A stretch of DNA of 64,000 nt from Oscillospiraceae bacterium (GCA_016293865.1 JAEDDG010000005.1:1-64000); one strand, 5' to 3'; counted from the first letter of the stretch, positions 15,531 through 24,326 are shown. Numbers and translations: made by a program. Notes: generated from the letters alone by a model not told the origin.

Positions 15531-16175
15531 TCAGCCTCTGAGCTGGGCAATGCGGGCGTTTCTGTCCGCCTGCTTGAAGACGTCGCTGCCTGCAACCAGG
15601 ATATTCGCGCCGGCGGCAACTACTTTTTTCGCCGTGTCCGGATTGATTCCGCCGTCAACCTCAATGTCGCAGGCATAGCCGCCCGCGTCGATGAGCTTTT
15701 TGACCTCGGCAATCTTCGGCACCTGGTCCTCCATGAACTTCTGGCCGCCGAAACCCGGTTCCACAGTCATCACGAGCACCACATCAATCAGATGCAGATA
15801 GGGAATCAGCGCGCTGGCCGGCGTTTTCGGCTTGATGGACAGGCCGACCTTCCTGCCGGCAGCCTTCACGTCGCTGATGGCTGTAAACAGATCCTGCGGC
15901 TGATCGGCTTCCACATGGAACACAACGATATCCGCACCGGCCTCAGCAAAACGTTTGGCATATTTCACAGGATTGACGATCATCAGATGAACATCCAGCA
16001 CCTGATCCGTAATCTTCCGCAGGGACTGCAGAAGCGGAAAACCCAGCGACATATTGGGAACGAACGAGCCGTCCATTACGTCGAAATGAATATATTCAGC
16101 ATCGCTGATGGACTGAACTTCCTCACCCAGCTTGGCGAAGTCCGCAGAAATAATTGAAGGCGCAATCTTGATCAT
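15531..16175 (-). CDS. rpe: Ribulose-phosphate 3-epimerase
   Basis: A 214-residue TIM-barrel epimerase that interconverts ribulose-5-P and xylulose-5-P in the pentose phosphate pathway. Motifs include IAPSIISADFAKLGEEV, HFDVMDGSFVPNMSLG, VHLMIVNP, VLVMTVEPGFGGQKF and DIEVDGGINPDTAKK; the catalytic Asp pair and metal-binding His/Asp residues are all present. ATG 16175 is preceded by AGGA at eight bases. It heads the rpe-recR-rnj-arsC unit, driven from a promoter about 235 bases upstream. Confidence 0.97.
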   Translation of the reverse strand: MIKIAPSIISADFAKLGEEVQSISDAEYIHFDVMDGSFVPNMSLGFPLLQSLRKITDQVLDVHLMIVNPVKYAKRFAEAGADIVVFHVEADQPQDLFTAISDVKAAGRKVGLSIKPKTPASALIPYLHLIDVVLVMTVEPGFGGQKFMEDQVPKIAEVKKLIDAGGYACDIEVDGGINPDTAKKVVAAGANILVAGSDVFKQADRNARIAQLRG

Positions 16176-16409
16176 TTGTCTCATCCTTTCACCGGCACAA
16201 ATCCGGAAGCTGAATTTATACAGTTGCCCCGGCCCGTTTCGCGCTGTGCTGGCGCACCTGCCGGCAGCCGGCGGCATACAATTAAATAGCGGCTGGCGCG
16301 CCGCTCGCTTTCATATAGGAGTCGCCGGGCTCTTTCTCCCGGCGGCTCCATTGTGCCGCCGGCCGGTCCCGGCATTCCTTTCCAGTGTAATCCACACTGA
16401 AACGAATAC
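16176..16409 (-). other. Long GC-rich leader of rpe operon
   Basis: Between the rpe promoter (16410-16438) and its start codon lie about 235 bases with several GC hairpins (for example GCCGGGC/GCCCGGC-type pairing around 16320-16345 and 16360-16376). No riboswitch class that I know is recognisable, and no convincing leader ORF has a ribosome binding site. Confidence 0.4.
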
Positions 16410-16438
16410 ATTATAGTATAAATCCGGCACGGTTTCAA
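16410..16438 (-). promoter_or_regulatory. Promoter of rpe operon
   Basis: On the minus strand TTGAAA (16433-16438) and a perfect TATAAT (16410-16415) are 17 bases apart. Confidence 0.8.
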
Positions 16439-16445
16439 GTCTAAC

Positions 16446-16474
16446 TTGACAATGCCCACATCGAACTATAAAAT
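16446..16474 (+). promoter_or_regulatory. Promoter of xpaC-telA operon
   Basis: A perfect TTGACA (16446-16451) is 17 bases from TAAAAT (16469-16474). It stands back-to-back with the rpe promoter, only seven bases between the two -35 boxes. The leader to the GTG start at 16500 is very short. Confidence 0.8.
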
Positions 16475-16499
16475 AATATGAAACAAACAGAAAAAGGCG

Positions 16500-17174
16500 G
16501 TGGTTTTCCTGCGCAGAATCCGGAAAAGGTCTCCCTGGCCGCTGCTGATTACAGCAGCTGTATGGGCAGTGCTGTGCCTTATTCTTCCTTTGTACAAGCT
16601 CTCGTCCTGCTTCATTCTTCTGGTTGCCGGCGCGGCGTCCTATATCGGTTTCTCCCGCGTTTTTCCCGGTGAAACGCGCACGGAGGAGCTGCCGGCAGAA
16701 CCCGTGCACACCGGCGATGAAAAGATCGACGCCCTGATGGCTGAAGGCCGGCAGGCCACTGCTGAAATGAAGCGCCTGCGCAGCTCCATTCCCGAAGCGG
16801 ACATCCGCGCCAAACTTGACAGGCTGATCGGGCTGACCGAAAAAATCTTTCAGGATCTCGTGGAGGATCCCGCGGACTACAATCAGGTCCGCCGTTTTTC
16901 AAACTACTATCTGCCCACAACGCTCAAGCTGCTCAACGCATACGACCGTATGGCCGCCCAGGAAATCATGGGCAACCACGTCTCCGGCTCCATGCACCGC
17001 ATTCAGGATATGCTTGACACCCTGGTTGACGCATACCAGAAGCAGCTGGATTCCCTTTTTGCAAATCAGGCTCTGGACATTGAAACGGATATAACAGTTC
17101 TGGAAACCATGCTCAGGCGCGAAGGCCTCTCCGGCAGCGATTTTTCCGCCGGAACAAAACGAAAGGAGAACTGA
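16500..17174 (+). CDS. XpaC-like (5-bromo-4-chloroindolyl phosphate hydrolysis) family protein
   Basis: A 224-residue protein of the XpaC family. Two N-terminal hydrophobic segments (about residues 12-50, WPLLITAAVWAVLCLILPL and CFILLVAGAASYIGF) anchor a helical cytoplasmic part containing the family block LVEDPADYNQVRRFSNYYLPTTLKLLNAYDRM. Despite the name, XpaC proteins are not proven phosphatases; they are usually paired with TelA. The start is taken as GTG 16500, with an AAAGGCG-like site close upstream. It overlaps nothing and is three bases from telA. Confidence 0.8.
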   Translation: MVFLRRIRKRSPWPLLITAAVWAVLCLILPLYKLSSCFILLVAGAASYIGFSRVFPGETRTEELPAEPVHTGDEKIDALMAEGRQATAEMKRLRSSIPEADIRAKLDRLIGLTEKIFQDLVEDPADYNQVRRFSNYYLPTTLKLLNAYDRMAAQEIMGNHVSGSMHRIQDMLDTLVDAYQKQLDSLFANQALDIETDITVLETMLRREGLSGSDFSAGTKRKEN

Positions 17175-17177
17175 CCT

Positions 17178-18338
17178 ATGGATGAAACAAACAGCACCTA
17201 TGTGCCGAAACTGACGCTTGACCCGACAGGCGCCGCGGCAGCTGCCGCGCCCGCCGCCCCCGCCGCGCCCCAGGCCACGGCAGCACAGGAGGAAAAGCCC
17301 GCATTTGATATGAGCCAGCTTTCCCCCGAAGAGCAGAAGGCCGTGGATGATTTCTCCAAAAAGATCGACATAACAGATACGAACACCGTTCTGCAGTACG
17401 GCAGCGCCTCGCAGAAAAACATTGCCGAGTTCTCCAGCGCGACGCTGAACAATGTCCGGACCAAGGACATGGGTGAAATCGGCGATCAGCTCTCCCAGCT
17501 GGTGGTGCAGCTCAAGGGCTTCAACTACGGTGAAGAGGAAAAAAAGGGTCTGTTCGGCCTGCGAAAAAAGGTTGCCAATCAGATTGCCAGCGTCAAGGCG
17601 GAGTATGCCAAGGCAGAAACCAACGTGGACAAAATTGTGGACGCGCTGGAATCCCACCAGATCGTTCTTCTGAAAGACGTGGCCATGCTGGACAAGATGT
17701 ATGAAATGAATCAGGCCTATTTCAAGGAGCTGAACATGTACATCCTGGCCGGCAAGAAAAAGCTGGACGAGTGCCGCAGCGAGACGCTGCCCGCCCTTTT
17801 GAAAAAGGCGCAGGAGACCGGCCTTCCGGAGGACGCCCAGGCGGCCAACGATTATGCCAACATGATCAACCGCTTCGAAAAGAAGATCCATGATCTGGAG
17901 CTGACACGCACCATTTCCATCCAGATGGCGCCGCAGATCCGCATGATCCAGTCCAATGACAGCCTGATGGTGGAAAAAATCCAGACCTCCATTGTGAATA
18001 CCATCCCGCTCTGGAAAAGCCAGATGGTTCTGGCGCTGGGGATGTATCATTCCCAGCAGGCCATGGAAGCCCAGCGGGAAGTATCCAATATGACCAACGA
18101 GCTTCTCAAGCGCAATGCGGAAGCGCTCAAAACCGGCTCTGTCGAAATCGCCAGAGAATCCGAGCGCGGCATTGTGGACATCGAAACCCTGCAGCAGACA
18201 AACCAGTCGCTGATCGACACACTGGAGCAGGTGCGCACCATTCAGCAGGAGGGCGCCCAGAAGCGCCATGCAGCCGAAGCGGAGCTTGGCCGCATTGAAG
18301 GCGAACTGAAGCGCAAACTGCTGGAATTCGGGAAATAA
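17178..18338 (+). CDS. Toxic anion resistance protein TelA family
   Basis: A 386-residue TelA/KlaA-family protein. After an Ala/Pro-rich N-terminus (about residues 14-40) comes the long alpha-helical TelA core with GFNYGEEEKKGLFGLRKKVANQI, the ELNMYILAGKKKLDE block and the MAPQIRMIQSNDSLMVEKIQTSIVNTIPLWKSQMVLAL signature. The family is linked to tellurite, antimicrobial and envelope stress tolerance, with mechanism unknown. It is co-transcribed with the XpaC-like gene upstream and the helical membrane protein four bases downstream. Confidence 0.93.
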   Translation: MDETNSTYVPKLTLDPTGAAAAAAPAAPAAPQATAAQEEKPAFDMSQLSPEEQKAVDDFSKKIDITDTNTVLQYGSASQKNIAEFSSATLNNVRTKDMGEIGDQLSQLVVQLKGFNYGEEEKKGLFGLRKKVANQIASVKAEYAKAETNVDKIVDALESHQIVLLKDVAMLDKMYEMNQAYFKELNMYILAGKKKLDECRSETLPALLKKAQETGLPEDAQAANDYANMINRFEKKIHDLELTRTISIQMAPQIRMIQSNDSLMVEKIQTSIVNTIPLWKSQMVLALGMYHSQQAMEAQREVSNMTNELLKRNAEALKTGSVEIARESERGIVDIETLQQTNQSLIDTLEQVRTIQQEGAQKRHAAEAELGRIEGELKRKLLEFGK

Positions 18339-18341
18339 GCG

Positions 18342-18899
18342 ATGTCTGAAGCAACAGTAACAGTATATGAAAAAAGCAAAGCGCGGCGGGCCGCGGCCGT
18401 GGTTTTGCTGGCGGTGATCGTGATTTTCACAATCGCCGGCCTGAACCGGTCCGTATCTCATCAGGCCAAAAAAACAGCCGCGCTGTTTGATGCCGATTTC
18501 GGCATCGCCGAGCAGCTGGGCGAGCGCATGAACGCAGCCAGAGGGCTTGCCGCTCTTGCCGCAGAAGACAGCGCTGTTTCCGGCGAATACGAAGCGCTCC
18601 GGACCGCGTACAACAGCCTGTATGACGCTTCGTCCGTTCATGACAAATACACGGCAAACACAGCGCTGGAAACCGCCTGGCAGTCCCTTTACACCGCCAT
18701 GAACGGCTCCGGCATGGACAGTGAAACGCAGCGGAAAGCCGATTATTATGCGGACATTCTGACAAATGCCCAGCGCTGCATTGAAAACGACGGCTATAAC
18801 GCCGCCGTCGCACAGTTTCAGACCAGCGTCATGCAAACGCCTGTTACGCGTCTGCTGCACGCTCTGATCTTTACAGAGCTGCCGGAGGCCTTTGCCTGA
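18342..18899 (+). CDS. LemA-like helical membrane-anchored protein
   Basis: A 185-residue protein with a basic N-terminus and one membrane segment (about residues 16-34, AAAVVLLAVIVIFTIAGL), then a helical extracytoplasmic domain. Placement before a TPM-domain gene and the phrase TAYNSLYDASS recall LemA proteins, but the typical LemA core is not evident, so this is at most a distant relative. It belongs to the xpaC-telA-TPM operon, 40 bases before the TPM gene. Confidence 0.65.
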   Translation: MSEATVTVYEKSKARRAAAVVLLAVIVIFTIAGLNRSVSHQAKKTAALFDADFGIAEQLGERMNAARGLAALAAEDSAVSGEYEALRTAYNSLYDASSVHDKYTANTALETAWQSLYTAMNGSGMDSETQRKADYYADILTNAQRCIENDGYNAAVAQFQTSVMQTPVTRLLHALIFTELPEAFA

Positions 18900-18938
18900 C
18901 TCCGGCAATGCACAACCGCCGAACCACAGGAGGACGCT

Positions 18939-19934
18939 TTGAAAAAAAAGATTATTTCAATTCTGCTTGCACTTCTCATTCTCTCCGCCACATGCACATG
19001 CGCGTTTGCCGTGGTGGAGCAGAGCGCAAAGTACTATGTGGCTGACTACGCAGACGTACTCAGCGACACCACAGAGGAAAACATCATCAGTCTCAACGCG
19101 AATCTGGAAAGCTATTGCGAAGGCGCACAGATCGTCATCGTCACTGTCGACTATATGGACGGTATGTATGCGGATGAATACGCCATTCAGCTTTTCAACG
19201 ACTGGGGCGTGGGCGACGCCACAGCCAACAACGGCATGCTCTTCCTCTTCGCCGTCAAGGAGGACAAGGGCTGGCTGACCACCGGCGCGGGGATCAGTAA
19301 ATCCTTCACGGACAGCATGGCCAACCAGTACCTGGACAGCTATTTCTGGGACTCCTATTATGAGGGCAATTACGACGAGGGCATCGACAATCTGTTCACT
19401 GCACTGATTCACTGGTATGAAAATGAATATCAGGTGAATTTCACCGGATATTACGACAACGACAACTACCCGTACGGCACGCTGAAGGAGAGCCTTTCCA
19501 TCGACGTGGGCGCCATGATCTGGGCAGTCATCCGCTTTATCGCCCCATGGGTCGTCTTTATCGTTGTCTGGGCTTCGCTGGCTGACCGGCGGCGCTACCG
19601 CTATTATTACAGCGCGATGGGCATCCCCATGCCGCCGTACCACTTCTGGTATCTGTGGCACGGGCCGCATCACCACTGGCACGGCCCCGGCGGTCCCAAG
19701 GGTCCCCGCGGTCCCAAGGGTCCCCGCGGTCCCAGAGGTCCCGGAGGTCCCGGCGGCTTCGGCGGGCCCGGCGGCGGAAGCAGACCCAGCGGCCGCGGCG
19801 GCGGCGGTTTTTCCGGCGGCTTCGGCGGCGGTCACGGCGGCAGTTTCGGCGGAGGCGGCTTCTCCGGCGGAGGTTTCGGCGGCGGCCGCGGCGGAGGCGG
19901 CTTCTCCGGCGGCGGAGGCGGCGGTCACCGGTAA
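18939..19934 (+). CDS. TPM-domain membrane protein with collagen-like and Gly-rich tail
   Basis: A 331-residue protein. A signal peptide (about residues 1-25) is followed by a TPM domain (residues 30-165; YYVADYADVLSDTTEENI, NNGMLFLFAVKEDKGWLTTG), a membrane segment near residues 188-210, and a tail after residue 240. The tail has about ten Gly-X-Y triplets (GPKGPRGPKGPRGPRGPGG) then GGFSGGFGGG-type glycine repeats, common at TPM termini. Start is TTG 18939, with AGGAGG five bases away; an ATG alternative is absent. TPM proteins are implicated in membrane-associated repair or stress roles; the function here is unknown. Confidence 0.85.
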   Translation: MKKKIISILLALLILSATCTCAFAVVEQSAKYYVADYADVLSDTTEENIISLNANLESYCEGAQIVIVTVDYMDGMYADEYAIQLFNDWGVGDATANNGMLFLFAVKEDKGWLTTGAGISKSFTDSMANQYLDSYFWDSYYEGNYDEGIDNLFTALIHWYENEYQVNFTGYYDNDNYPYGTLKESLSIDVGAMIWAVIRFIAPWVVFIVVWASLADRRRYRYYYSAMGIPMPPYHFWYLWHGPHHHWHGPGGPKGPRGPKGPRGPRGPGGPGGFGGPGGGSRPSGRGGGGFSGGFGGGHGGSFGGGGFSGGGFGGGRGGGGFSGGGGGGHR

Positions 19935-19948
19935 TCACGCAGACCCGT

Positions 19949-19987
19949 ACCGGACCGTATTCAGGCGAAGTGAATGCGGTCCGGTTT
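19949..19987 (+). terminator. Terminator of xpaC-telA-TPM operon
   Basis: ACCGGACCG-TATTC pairs with GAATG-CGGTCCGGT around a nine-base loop, followed by a T-run. Confidence 0.9.
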
Positions 19988-20011
19988 TTTATGCAATATC
20001 TCCCGGTTCTT

Positions 20012-20040
20012 ATTGAATATTTTTTCATTTTTATTCATTT
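20012..20040 (+). promoter_or_regulatory. ArgR/AhrC box-like sites upstream of argG
   Basis: Two overlapping ARG-box-like elements: TGAATATTTTTTCA (20014-20027) and, read on the minus strand, ATGAATAAAAATGAA (20024-20038), which shares the core ATGAATAAAAAT with the Bacillus AhrC consensus. They sit just upstream of the argG -35 box, consistent with arginine-dependent repression. Confidence 0.6.
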
Positions 20041-20046
20041 TATCTC

Positions 20047-20075
20047 TTGTGACACAGCTGCGGCAGTGCTATAAT
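20047..20075 (+). promoter_or_regulatory. Promoter of argG
   Basis: TTGTGA (20047-20052) and perfect TATAAT (20070-20075), 17 bases apart. Confidence 0.8.
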
Positions 20076-20116
20076 ACAGTCAGAATCAAGGAACATCAAT
20101 CAGGAGGTTTTCAATT

Positions 20117-21334
20117 ATGAGCAGCATCAAAAAAGTTGTCCTCGCCTATTCCGGCGGGCTCGATACATCCATTATCATTCCCTGGCTGAAGGAAAACTAT
20201 GGCAATCCCGAGATCATCGCCGTGGCCGGCGACGTGGGTCAGGCGGACGAGCTTGACGGTCTGGAAGCCAAAGCGCTGAAAACCGGCGCCAGCAAGCTGA
20301 TCGTTGCCGACCTGGTCGACGAAATGGTGGACGACGTTATCATCCCCTCTGTCAAGGCCGGCGCCAAGTATGAGGAGTATCTTCTGGGCACGGCTTTTGC
20401 ACGGCCGATCATCGCCAAAAAGCTGGTGGAGATCGCCAAGGCCGAGGGTGCGGACGCCATCTGCCACGGCTGCACCGGCAAAGGCAACGACCAGGTCCGG
20501 TTTGAGCTGGCCATCAAGCGGTTTGCACCGGATATGAAAATCATCGCCCCCTGGCGTGAGTGGAGCATCAAGTCCAGAGATGAGGAGATTGACTACGCCG
20601 AGGCGCACAATGTGCCTCTGAAGATCAGCCGCACCACCAACTACTCCAAGGACAAGAACCTGTGGCATCTGAGCCACGAGGGCCTTGACCTTGAAAACCC
20701 CGCCAACGAGCCGGATTATGACAAGCCCGGTTTCCTGGAAATGGGCATCTCTCCCTTCCAGGCGCCGGATCAGCCCGCATATGTCACCCTGACGTTTGAC
20801 AAGGGCGTGCCTGTTGCCATCGACGGCGAAAAGATGAAGGCTTCCGACATCATCCGCAAGCTGAACAAGCTGGGCGGCGAAAACGGCATCGGCATCATCG
20901 ATATCGTTGAAAACCGGCTTGTGGGCATGAAGGACCGGGGCGTTTACGAAACGCCGGGCGGCACCATTCTGTACAAAGCACATGAAATTCTGGAGACCAT
21001 CACTCTGGATAAGGATACCGCTCATACAAAGCAGAAGCTGGCCATCACTTTTGCTGAGCTCGTGTACAACGGCAAATGGTTCTCTCCCCTGCGTGAGGCT
21101 CTGTCCGCTTTTGTGGACAAGACGCAGGAATATGTCACCGGCACAGTCAAGGTCAAGCTTTACAAGGGCAACATCATCAACGCCGGCGTCACCTCTCCGT
21201 ACACGCTGTACTCCGAAGATCTGGCCACCTTTGATGAATCCGACTATGATCAGAAGGATGCAAAGGGCTTTATCAACCTGTGGGGCCTGCCTGACACCGT
21301 ACAGGCACTGCGGGAGCAGGGCAAGCTGAAATAA
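20117..21334 (+). CDS. argG: Argininosuccinate synthase
   Basis: A 405-residue argininosuccinate synthase, which joins citrulline and aspartate using ATP in arginine biosynthesis. The ATP pyrophosphatase motif VLAYSGGLDTSIIIPWL is at the N-terminus, and CHGCTGKGNDQVRFEL and EYLLGTAFARP are the citrulline/aspartate-binding blocks. AGGAGG lies nine bases before the ATG. It is followed by argH after a hairpin-containing gap of about 100 bases; upstream ARG-box-like sites suggest ArgR control. Confidence 0.98.
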   Translation: MSSIKKVVLAYSGGLDTSIIIPWLKENYGNPEIIAVAGDVGQADELDGLEAKALKTGASKLIVADLVDEMVDDVIIPSVKAGAKYEEYLLGTAFARPIIAKKLVEIAKAEGADAICHGCTGKGNDQVRFELAIKRFAPDMKIIAPWREWSIKSRDEEIDYAEAHNVPLKISRTTNYSKDKNLWHLSHEGLDLENPANEPDYDKPGFLEMGISPFQAPDQPAYVTLTFDKGVPVAIDGEKMKASDIIRKLNKLGGENGIGIIDIVENRLVGMKDRGVYETPGGTILYKAHEILETITLDKDTAHTKQKLAITFAELVYNGKWFSPLREALSAFVDKTQEYVTGTVKVKLYKGNIINAGVTSPYTLYSEDLATFDESDYDQKDAKGFINLWGLPDTVQALREQGKLK

Positions 21335-21374
21335 TGCGCGGGCAGACAGCACGCAGAATGCAAAACTGAAACAA

Positions 21375-21398
21375 CAGGGCGGGCAGCAGTCCGCCCTG
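21375..21398 (+). terminator. Hairpin between argG and argH
   Basis: AGGGCGG/CCGCCCT stem with an eight-base loop, followed by a mixed pyrimidine stretch rather than a clean T-run. It is probably a weak terminator or processing site lowering argH expression. Confidence 0.45.
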
Positions 21399-21432
21399 CT
21401 TGTCCTATTTATACGACAGGAGACTTCTTCTT

Positions 21433-22839
21433 ATGAAACTTTGGTCCGGCCGCTTTGAGAAAGACACCGACAAGCTTGTTGACGCGCTGAACGCGTCCAT
21501 TGATTACGATCAGCGCATGTACCGGGAAGACATCACCGGCTCCATTGCCCACGCGGCCATGCTGGGCAGAACAGGCATCATCCCGGAAGACGATGCCCGG
21601 CTGATCTGCAAAACGCTCTCTGAAATTCTGGACGATGCAGACGCGGGCAAAATTACATTCACGCCTGAAAATGAAGACATCCACATGAATGTGGAGGTTC
21701 TGCTGACGCAGCGCATCGGCGACGTAGGCAAGCGCCTGCACACCGCCCGCTCCAGAAACGATCAGGTGGCGCTGGACCTGCGCATGTATCTGCGCACGCA
21801 GATGGACAACATCATGGGCAAAACCATCGCGCTGATTGAAGCCATCTGCGACAAGGCGGAGCAGCACACGGAAAGCATCATGCCCGGCTATACGCATCTG
21901 CAGCGTGCGCAGCCCTCCACCTTCGCCCATTACACCATGGCTTACGCGGAAATGCTCAAGCGGGATCTCCTGCGTCTGCAGGACTGCTTTGACCGGACGA
22001 ACGTCTGCCCTCTGGGCAGCGGCGCCATGGGCGGCACCACCTATCCCATTGACCGGGAAATGACTGCCGCGCTGCTCGGGTTCGACGCCATTACGGAAAA
22101 CTCCATTGACGGCGTGTCCGACCGGGACTTTGTCATTGAGCTTGCAGGCGACCTGTCGATTCTGATGATGCATCTGAGCCGTTTTTCCGAGGAAATCGTG
22201 CTCTGGTCCTCAACGGAGTTCGGCTATATTGTGCTGGACGACGCATATTCCACTGGCTCCTCCATTATGCCGCAGAAGAAAAACCCCGATATCGCCGAGC
22301 TGGTGCGCGGCAAAACAGGGCGCGTATACGGCGCCCTGACCACCCTTCTGACCATGATGAAGGGCCTGCCCCTGGCATACAACAAGGACATGCAGGAGGA
22401 CAAGGAAGCCATCTTTGACGCCGTGGACACCACGAGCCTCTGTCTGGAAGTCTTTACAGCCATGTACAAAACGCTGACCGTACGCACAGAGCGGCTGCGC
22501 CGCGCGGCCTCTGAGGGCTTCATCAACGCCACCGACTGTGCCGATTATCTGGTCAAAAAAGGCCTCCCCTTCCGGGACGCCTACACCTGCGTGGGCCGGC
22601 TTGTCCATTACGCCATTGAAAACGGCAAGACGCTGGAAACGCTGACGCTGGACGAATATACGGCCGTGTCACCCCTGTTTGACAGCGGCGTATACGACGC
22701 CATCGATCTGATGACCTGCCTGAATGGGCGTAAGGTTCCCGGCGGTCCCGCTCCCGAGGCAGTCCGGACGCACATTTCAAATATGCGTGACTTTATTGCG
22801 CGCTTCCGTGAGTTTTCCGATTCTGAAGAGACGGATTAA
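21433..22839 (+). CDS. argH: Argininosuccinate lyase
   Basis: A 468-residue lyase of the fumarase/aspartase superfamily that splits argininosuccinate into arginine and fumarate. Signatures are LWSGRFEKDTD at the N-terminus, HTARSRNDQVALDLRMY, the TGSSIMPQKKNPDIAELVRGK flexible loop carrying the catalytic Ser, and HLQRAQPSTFAHY. The ATG at 21433 is 10 bases from AGGAG. It completes arginine biosynthesis with argG. Confidence 0.98.
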   Translation: MKLWSGRFEKDTDKLVDALNASIDYDQRMYREDITGSIAHAAMLGRTGIIPEDDARLICKTLSEILDDADAGKITFTPENEDIHMNVEVLLTQRIGDVGKRLHTARSRNDQVALDLRMYLRTQMDNIMGKTIALIEAICDKAEQHTESIMPGYTHLQRAQPSTFAHYTMAYAEMLKRDLLRLQDCFDRTNVCPLGSGAMGGTTYPIDREMTAALLGFDAITENSIDGVSDRDFVIELAGDLSILMMHLSRFSEEIVLWSSTEFGYIVLDDAYSTGSSIMPQKKNPDIAELVRGKTGRVYGALTTLLTMMKGLPLAYNKDMQEDKEAIFDAVDTTSLCLEVFTAMYKTLTVRTERLRRAASEGFINATDCADYLVKKGLPFRDAYTCVGRLVHYAIENGKTLETLTLDEYTAVSPLFDSGVYDAIDLMTCLNGRKVPGGPAPEAVRTHISNMRDFIARFREFSDSEETD

Positions 22840-22851
22840 GTCCAAAAACAG

Positions 22852-22895
22852 AACAAACGGCTGTGAAAGCAATTCCGCTTTCACAGCCGTTTGTT
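22852..22895. terminator. Bidirectional terminator argH / SASA esterase
   Basis: A perfect 19-bp stem (22852-22870/22877-22895) separates convergent genes. Pyrimidine-rich tails occur on both sides. Confidence 0.8.
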
Positions 22896-22919
22896 GGTTA
22901 TCTGCATCTCCCGGCACGC

Positions 22920-24074
22920 TTACCGGCAGAGGATTTCAAGACTGTCCACACCGTCAGAACGCAGCTTTTCCCAGTCAATGCGGCCAAAGCCGTCCGTATA
23001 CCGGTCCGCCTGCGGCTGAGTATTCTTCCGGGCAGCGCACTGCAGGATCAGCTTTCCGTCCCGGATCTCCATCGTCACCCGGCAATCCGCGCCGATGGGC
23101 TCGGCCCGGGCCAGCACCCAGTCTGTCCCGCCGCCCGGCGTCAGAACGCGCGTGCCCTCCTTCAGCTGTCCGTTTGCACCGAACCGGGCCAGAAGCGCCC
23201 CGCTGCGGCCAAACAGCGACACACCCTCCGGTTCCGGCAGCGCGCCGGACAGCGCCTTCCCGAGATTCCATGCCGCCTCTGCGCCCATATCGTTGAAGGT
23301 CTTCTGACTGTAATGGATCCCGGCCGGGGACATCATGTCTTTGGCACAAGTCTCCGGCATCCTGGAAATCATATGCAGCTCCGGTATGGTCTGGCACAGC
23401 GCATACTGGGCGGCTCTTGCAATGGTCAACGCCATGGAATCCTGCGCCGTCTCCCCGCTCCAGTGCGAGCGCACGACGATCATCCCGCCGAACTGCAGCG
23501 GAAGCGTGCGCATCAGCAGCTCATGCATCTGCCGGTATGCGGCATAGTATTTCCCGGCGGTATTGATCTCTGCCATCGGCATTTTGCCGAAGCACTCGTC
23601 ATGCTCTCCCTGATTCCACAAATAGCCGCAGCGGACAATCTCATACTTCCGGGACAGCGCGGCATAGCTGGTTTTGAAGCTCTCAATTGCGCTGCTCAGC
23701 AGACGGCCGCCGCCGTTGTGGGTGCAGGGGCAGCTGTAAGCATGCGGATTCGGTGTCCACTCGTGCATACCTGTGGCGCCCAGCGCGCACTGGAGAAAGA
23801 CGGCTTTCTCGCCGGTCATGGTATACCACGCCTTCCCGAACGCCGGCATATAGCCGCCGGTCAGTCCCCGGGCCGCAAGCTCCGCCACATCGTTTCCCAG
23901 CGTCAGCTCTGTTACGGAAGGGCCGGCATAGACTGTTCCCGGTTCCGGCTGCGCCGGCCGGGCGGAAAGCGCCGGCCAGCTGCCGGCCAGCAGCGCTTCC
24001 ATTTCCTCCATATAGCCGACAATCGGCGTGGAATTGGACTGGCCGATGATAAGAAACAGGGCAACCTTTTCCAT
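22920..24074 (-). CDS. SASA-domain (sialate O-acetylesterase-like) SGNH hydrolase
   Basis: A 384-residue esterase of the SASA (DUF303) family. The nucleophile block is FLIIGQSNSTP near the N-terminus, followed by FLQCALGATGMHEW and the oxyanion/QGE block YLWNQGEHDE; a GIHYSQKTFNDMG segment provides the catalytic His. A trailing beta-rich region of about 100 residues follows. No signal peptide is visible, so it acts in the cytoplasm. Family members remove O-acetyl groups from sialic acid or other acetylated sugars; the substrate here is unproven. A strong promoter lies at 24126-24154. Confidence 0.85.
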   Translation of the reverse strand: MEKVALFLIIGQSNSTPIVGYMEEMEALLAGSWPALSARPAQPEPGTVYAGPSVTELTLGNDVAELAARGLTGGYMPAFGKAWYTMTGEKAVFLQCALGATGMHEWTPNPHAYSCPCTHNGGGRLLSSAIESFKTSYAALSRKYEIVRCGYLWNQGEHDECFGKMPMAEINTAGKYYAAYRQMHELLMRTLPLQFGGMIVVRSHWSGETAQDSMALTIARAAQYALCQTIPELHMISRMPETCAKDMMSPAGIHYSQKTFNDMGAEAAWNLGKALSGALPEPEGVSLFGRSGALLARFGANGQLKEGTRVLTPGGGTDWVLARAEPIGADCRVTMEIRDGKLILQCAARKNTQPQADRYTDGFGRIDWEKLRSDGVDSLEILCR

Positions 24075-24125
24075 TGTTTTCCACCTTTACAAATATGTTT
24101 CCGGGCACAGCGCCCAATTTCTTTC

Positions 24126-24154
24126 ATTTTATTGCTCCGCAGCTGCAAAGTCAA
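24126..24154 (-). promoter_or_regulatory. Promoter of SASA esterase gene
   Basis: On the minus strand TTGACT (24149-24154) and TAAAAT (24126-24131), 17 bases apart. Confidence 0.75.
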
Positions 24155-24260
24155 GGGCGCGCCCGGACCGCTTTCCCTTTCTCTCTGCGCGCCGGTTTTC
24201 CCGGTTCCGCGCTGAAAGGTGTTCACGCGCCAGCGGGCAGAATTCCCGGCAGAATCAAGC

Positions 24261-24289
24261 TTGGCGCGGCGGCCGGACTGTGATAAAAT
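24261..24289 (+). promoter_or_regulatory. Promoter of DNA glycosylase gene
   Basis: TTGGCG (24261-24266) and TAAAAT (24284-24289), 17 bases apart. Confidence 0.6.
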
Positions 24290-24326
24290 ATAAAAAACGT
24301 CAGAAACGGACATAAAAGGACAGACG

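Noticed and set aside
16899..18908. 669-residue antisense frame over the telA region
   Set aside because: The plus-strand genes here are recognised families; the antisense product resembles nothing and lacks a start site.
19680..19930. Tandem GGTCCC/GGCGGC repeats as an independent repeat element
   Set aside because: They lie in frame within the TPM gene and encode its collagen-like and Gly-rich tail.
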